Position numbers and translations under genes: made by a program. The notes beneath the pieces were generated by a model, which was given only the letters and a program-made list of their open reading frames with translations, was not told where the DNA came from and did not search any database. Shown here piece by piece: positions 60,544-64,000 of a DNA stretch of 64,000 nucleotides. Every line of letters starts with the position of its first letter. Positions within the stretch are counted from its first letter, which is position 1. Source of the DNA: Sphingomonas sp. Leaf9. GTDB lineage: Bacteria; Pseudomonadota; Alphaproteobacteria; Sphingomonadales; Sphingomonadaceae. The DNA lies in the NCBI RefSeq assembly GCF_001421355.1, contig NZ_LMKC01000002.1, forward strand, positions 369,720 through 433,719, read 5' to 3'.

Positions 60544-61119
60544 GTGCGGATCAAGTCTATTGTTGCGGCAGTTGTCTTTGCTACGGTGCCGGCCATCACC
60601 ATCGCGCAGAGTGCGGCACCCCAGTTCGTACCGATCCGGCTTCGCTCAGGAACCAACCAAATCCCGAATATCGCGGGGGACGGCCGGAGCGGCAGTATTA
60701 CCCTCGATTGGCGCGAGAACGGCAATGCTTGGGGGTATGACATCTTTACGGTTCGTGTCGGGGGTTCGGTTGCGACGGTCGATGGACTCGATCGGTTTAC
60801 CGACCAGCCGCATGTCGGTGAGGACATGATCCGCGCGGTACGCTTTGCGAAAGGGCGTTACGGTGGTCGGGCGACGACTTTCGCCTTCGTGGCCGATCGG
60901 AAGATCGTCGACAGCGTGCCCGACCCCGCCGCTACCGTAATCCAGATTTACGCGCTCGTTCGTAATGAGGACGGGGTCGGGACACCCTATGAGTTTCGAA
61001 AGGTTCGCGCGTTCAATACCCGGCGACGCTATTGCAACGCGGACGTTGCCTTAACCCGGGAGGGTGGCCTGCCGCCGCGCGTTGGGCAGGATGGGCCGAA
61101 CACGATCGACGGCTGCTAA
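60544..61119 (+). CDS. Exported beta-rich protein, CarG-like (tentative)
   Basis: 191 aa from GTG 60544, chosen because it gives a clean signal peptide VRIKSIVAAVVFATVPAITI-AQS. The mature start FVPIRLRSGTNQIPNIAGDG and SITLDWRENGNAWGYDIFTV, with a late YCNADVALTREGG, recall CarG/CpmJ carbapenem self-resistance proteins. The resemblance is by eye and weak. Periplasmic or secreted. Not obviously linked to the upstream HNH cassette, 180 bp away. Confidence 0.5.
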   Translation: MRIKSIVAAVVFATVPAITIAQSAAPQFVPIRLRSGTNQIPNIAGDGRSGSITLDWRENGNAWGYDIFTVRVGGSVATVDGLDRFTDQPHVGEDMIRAVRFAKGRYGGRATTFAFVADRKIVDSVPDPAATVIQIYALVRNEDGVGTPYEFRKVRAFNTRRRYCNADVALTREGGLPPRVGQDGPNTIDGC

Positions 61120-61501
61120 GATCACGACAATCCCATAGCGCCAATTGGCGTAGGTATCGGCGAGTGGTGAAATCTGATCTCGTACGTTTGATGGGTCGGC
61201 GCGTCGGGGCGCTACTCGATTGGCGGTGGTGCGTTCGGTCCGCAACGCGCCGCTCCGGGCATCTCGCGTCCCTCCGCGGCTTGCAGCCTTACGCCGATTG
61301 TCGGGCTGATGCGGCCAGACATGATCCATCGTGGATGTAATCAGGATGGTCGCTCTCACGGACTGTTCAGGTTGCTTAGGAGTATTTGTCCGCCGGCATC
61401 TGCGTTGCGCTTTGTAACGATTGAGAGCCAAGCGTCATTTTCCAAACGGTTGGCTACTGCTACGCGCCAGTGCGCAATGGGCTAGGGCAAGGAGCACGGA
61501 T
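61120..61501. other. 382-bp gap with a perfect 12-bp palindrome
   Basis: No gene recognised; translated frames are Arg-rich and featureless. CGCCAATTGGCG at 61139-61150 is fully self-complementary and lies 20 bp after the preceding stop, so it may be an operator or part of a terminator. AAGGAGC at about 61489-61495 is the ribosome site of the next gene. Confidence 0.5.
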
Positions 61502-62065
61502 GTGAACGACCGCTACGGCTTCAAAGTCATCCAGGGTCCGGTGACGCGCATTCTCGGATCGCATCGAACCACCGACATAAGCATCTCCGAGCACAGTTCC
61601 ACACATCCTGCTGCGGCACCCGGAGAGCATCATCACACCGAGACCCATACATTCGTGAACACCGCACGAGAGTTCGTGATGCTGCTGGAGGTGGCAGGCT
61701 ACACACTAAAACTAGTCAGCGCCGATTATATTGCGCTAGTGGAGGGCGATGTTGTGCGCGCGATTTGCCAGCCGATCCCACAAGGGCCGTTTCTAGTCGT
61801 CGACTGGTTGAACCAGACGCGAGGAATTGCCTTCCGATCGGTACCGCGGTCAACTGATGGTTGGGCGCCACGGCTTGTCTTCATCGTGATTATGACCGCA
61901 TTGGGCGTGGGCTTCGTTGTTTCAGATACCCCGCTGGTCTTCAAAATTGTCGGTACCGCCGTCGTTGTTGCGGCTCTTCTTCTAATTGTTGAAGGGGTGC
62001 GAGCCTTTCGTAGCCGGACTCACACCCACGCTGTATTGGATCGGCTGGCGAAAGGCGTGCGCTAA
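61502..62065 (+). CDS. Unknown protein with two C-terminal transmembrane helices
   Basis: 187 aa from GTG 61502 (AAGGAGC ribosome site). A soluble N-terminal domain with a His-rich loop (PGEHHHTETHTFVN) and beta segments (MLLEVAGYTLKLVSADYIAL, CQPIPQGPFLVVDWL) precedes two helices (about 122-141 LVFIVIMTALGVGFVV, and 146-166 VFKIVGTAVVVAALLLIVEG) and a basic tail. No family recognised. Topology suggests a membrane-tethered sensor or effector; function unknown. Confidence 0.55.
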   Translation: MNDRYGFKVIQGPVTRILGSHRTTDISISEHSSTHPAAAPGEHHHTETHTFVNTAREFVMLLEVAGYTLKLVSADYIALVEGDVVRAICQPIPQGPFLVVDWLNQTRGIAFRSVPRSTDGWAPRLVFIVIMTALGVGFVVSDTPLVFKIVGTAVVVAALLLIVEGVRAFRSRTHTHAVLDRLAKGVR

Positions 62066-62260
62066 GCTCACCCTTGCATGCACGTCGCTAAACTGGGCGT
62101 TTAGCTCTCGAAGGATGCCTGCCCTGGGCTTTTGAAATGCGTCTTGGACGGTAGAGCCGGTTCGGTGGGAATGGCGCCGGATCGGATGCGGTTCGCTACG
62201 AAAACCGCTGGTATGACAGGGTTTTATTGAACACATTGGTCCTTAGGGCAGGGGGATCAT

Positions 62261-63616
62261 ATGAAGCGGCTTGTTTTCTGTTTCGACGGTACCTGGAACA
62301 AGCTGGAGCCGGGGCGCGCAACGAACGTTGTTCTGACCGCTGCGAGCATCGAGCGCATCGGTCGCGATGGTGTGCCGCAGATCATCCATTACGACGAAGG
62401 CGTAGGAACCGGGGACCTCGACCAATTCCGTGGGGGAATGTTTGGTACCGGCCTGATCGACAATGTCCGCGAGGCCTACCGCTTTCTAATCTTCAACTAT
62501 GATCCTGGCGATCAAATCTACGTCTTTGGCTTCTCGCGCGGTGCGTATAGCGCGCGGACGTTCGTCGGTTTCATTCGCCATGTCGGACCGTTGCAGCGGC
62601 TTCATGTCGGCCGGATCGATGAAGCGTTGGACCTGTACGAACATCGTCAGAAGGGCGATGACGATGCCGACGCTGCGTTGCGAGACTTTCGTGCGCGGTA
62701 CTCCGGGGCAGTTTGCATCGGCGGCGCTGATGACACGTGGCGCTGCGCAAATGTTGAGGGCTATGCCGCTGGAAGCGCACCGCAACTTCGCGTCAGCTAT
62801 CTTGGCGTTTGGGACACTGTCGGAGCGCTTGGCGTGCCCGACCGCTTACCCTTTAGCGGATGGCTTAATCGTGAGTATGATTTCCACGACCCGAGCCTCG
62901 ATGCCTTTGTCGAGAGCGCACGCCATGCTGTCGCTATCGATGAACGCCGAGAGCTTTTTCCTGTCGTGCCATTTGGCGATCTTACAGATCTTAATCGTGC
63001 GGCTGGTGTCGAGCCCTCCGATCCGAACGCGCCCTACCAGGAGAAGTGGTTTCCAGGCGTTCACGGGTCGGTTGGGGGCGGGGGCGATATCCGCGGTCTA
63101 TCCGATGATGCTTTGGCTTGGGTATTGGCGGGCGCCAAGAAAGCGGGCCTTAAGCTCGATACTGCCCAAGGCACCAGAATTCATGGGTTCCGACCGGACC
63201 CCCTGGCACCACTGGTTAATGAGACCAAGCCGGAGTGGAGCGCTACGCAGCTGCTGAAAAACGATCGAGAAGGACCGCGCCACCTGTGGCAGGTCGCGCA
63301 AGCAGCGCAGCGCCGGTGGCAAACTCCAGCGGCCAAGCTCGGCGGTAAACTCTATCGGCCGGGTACGTTGCAGCACGTTGCAGCTGAGTTGGACAGTCTT
63401 GGTGCATGGTCATTCGAACCGCCTACCGACGTGATCGCTATCGAGAAAGTAGCGCCGTCCGATACCCTTAGTCGCTATGCCCATAAGCATTATGGCTCGG
63501 CGAAGCTTTGGCCGGTCATTTTTGACGCTAACCGAGATACGCTCGATGATCCGGATGAAATATTTCCGGGGCAAGAGATTAGGATTCCTCCAGCTCCAGC
63601 AGTCAGAGCCGTTTGA
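62261..63616 (+). CDS. DUF2235 (Tle1-like) alpha/beta hydrolase with C-terminal LysM
   Basis: 451 aa. N-terminal MKRLVFCFDGTWNKLEPGRA is the DUF2235 signature; the nucleophile elbow GFSRG (90-94, Ser92) is in IYVFGFSRGAYSARTFVGFI; YLGVWDTVGALGVP and WFPGVHGSVGGGGDIRGLSD supply the expected Asp and His. Residues about 395-445 (DTLSRYAHKHYGSAKLWPVI, DEIFPGQEIRIP) form a LysM-like module. Relatives include type VI phospholipase effectors, but no T6SS genes are seen here. The LysM part may target the cell wall. Confidence 0.85.
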   Translation: MKRLVFCFDGTWNKLEPGRATNVVLTAASIERIGRDGVPQIIHYDEGVGTGDLDQFRGGMFGTGLIDNVREAYRFLIFNYDPGDQIYVFGFSRGAYSARTFVGFIRHVGPLQRLHVGRIDEALDLYEHRQKGDDDADAALRDFRARYSGAVCIGGADDTWRCANVEGYAAGSAPQLRVSYLGVWDTVGALGVPDRLPFSGWLNREYDFHDPSLDAFVESARHAVAIDERRELFPVVPFGDLTDLNRAAGVEPSDPNAPYQEKWFPGVHGSVGGGGDIRGLSDDALAWVLAGAKKAGLKLDTAQGTRIHGFRPDPLAPLVNETKPEWSATQLLKNDREGPRHLWQVAQAAQRRWQTPAAKLGGKLYRPGTLQHVAAELDSLGAWSFEPPTDVIAIEKVAPSDTLSRYAHKHYGSAKLWPVIFDANRDTLDDPDEIFPGQEIRIPPAPAVRAV

Positions 63617-63684
63617 AATGGTTGAGGCTCTAGCGAAAGGCCTAACTTAGTTGACGTCCATAAACGTGAGAAGGGGGGAGGGAC

Positions 63685-64000
63685 ATGGCAATCAGTGACG
63701 AAGAGGCGACCCAAGTAATCGCTTCGATCGAAAAGGCCCTTTCGCAGGAGTCATTGGAGCCCGGCCGCGACGCGATCGCTGACTTCCTGCAGCAATGGCG
63801 CGCGGAGATCGAGGCCGGCCGTCCGATCGACCGCAAGCTCAAGGTTGCCGAAAGCCCTGGGCTGGACGAACTTGCAGGCGTGCCGCGCGCGCGCACTAGC
63901 TCGACTGGGGAGTTCGTCGGTAAGAAAGATTATCGTCCTACCGAACAGCTCGACCTGTTACTTGAAGCACTTGGATTGTCGTTCGTCGCGCCGCCGATGA
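63685..64000 (+). CDS. Unknown protein, cut by the right window edge
   Basis: Open from ATG 63685 (strong AGGGGGGAGG ribosome site) to the end of the window, at least 105 residues, no stop. Begins MAISDEEATQVIASIEKALS and continues helical and acidic (GRDAIADFLQQWRAEIEAGR), then KKDYRPTEQLDLLLEALGLS. No family recognised from this part. It lies 68 bp after the DUF2235-LysM gene and may share its transcript. Confidence 0.7.
   Translation, partial: MAISDEEATQVIASIEKALSQESLEPGRDAIADFLQQWRAEIEAGRPIDRKLKVAESPGLDELAGVPRARTSSTGEFVGKKDYRPTEQLDLLLEALGLSFVAPPM

Larger units (their letters stand above)
45089..64000. mobile_element. Genomic island integrated at tRNA-Gln (right end outside window)
   Basis: Begins at the 3' end of tRNA-Gln with an adjacent outward-reading tyrosine integrase. 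GC is visibly lower and more variable than in the first 45 kb (many A/T-rich codons, for instance in 50913-51959 and 54825-56414). The content is IS debris, ArdC, a Cas4-like nuclease, a clamp-loader/clamp-like pair, an HNH cassette and unknown genes. No second copy of the tRNA 3' end is visible up to 64000, so the right attachment site must be further on. No conjugation genes are seen in this part. Confidence 0.8.

Noticed and set aside
45014..64000. Second attachment site for the island inside the window
   Set aside because: No further copy of the tRNA-Gln 3' segment (GGTTCGAATCCTGCCGC) was seen up to 64000.

Overview
The window looks like chromosome of a sphingomonad (Alphaproteobacteria, Sphingomonas-like). 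The first 45 kb is uniformly GC-rich with many ATGA and TAATG gene overlaps. It holds glyQ-glyS-ppdK, a tad/cpa pilus cluster, an alpha-ketoglutaric semialdehyde dehydrogenase, a riboswitch-controlled glycine cleavage operon, RNase R and an intracellular PHB depolymerase. All identifications come from reading the sequence; no database search was run.

Layout. 1-6.1 kb: glycyl-tRNA synthetase (glyQ cut at the left edge) and pyruvate phosphate dikinase. 6.1-7.9 kb: a divergent HxlR regulator/NAD(P)-binding protein pair around a palindromic operator, plus a membrane coiled-coil protein. 7.9-15.1 kb: minus-strand tad operon cpaA-cpaB-cpaC-cpaD-cpaE-tadB-tadC, with no cpaF ATPase and no pilin gene. 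15.1-19.1 kb: hydrolase, FAD oxidoreductase, KGSA dehydrogenase. 19.4-22.4 kb: minus-strand ispH-thrB-rnhA-spermidine-synthase-like operon. 22.7-28.6 kb: lipoprotein, tandem glycine riboswitch, gcvT-gcvH-gcvPA-gcvPB. 28.6-45 kb: ordinary chromosomal genes (acyltransferase, FNT channel, DMT exporter, LuxR regulator, proS, rnr, DUF389, soluble chemoreceptor, ABC exporter, phaZ, PNPOx-like protein). Palindromic repeat families are scattered between these genes, and one lies in frame inside glyS.

At about 45.0 kb a tRNA-Gln(TTG) is followed directly by a tyrosine integrase. From here to the right edge the DNA is an integrated element: GC is lower and more variable, there is IS debris, and most genes are unfamiliar. 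The right end of the element is outside the window.

The most interesting part is the island cargo. An 8-kb all-plus-strand block carries ArdC, a Cas4-like Fe-S nuclease, an unknown protein with a basic tail, a 716-aa DnaX-like clamp-loader ATPase (complete four-Cys finger with DnaX spacing), a 529-aa protein that reads as a divergent three-domain beta sliding clamp, and another unknown. This looks like a self-encoded replication-processivity module. Next comes a two-gene cassette, an HNH nuclease overlapping a methyltransferase-HNH fusion, which is a candidate restriction or defence system. The cargo then continues with secreted and membrane proteins and a DUF2235-LysM hydrolase. A strong G-quadruplex motif in a purine-poor tract separates the two blocks.
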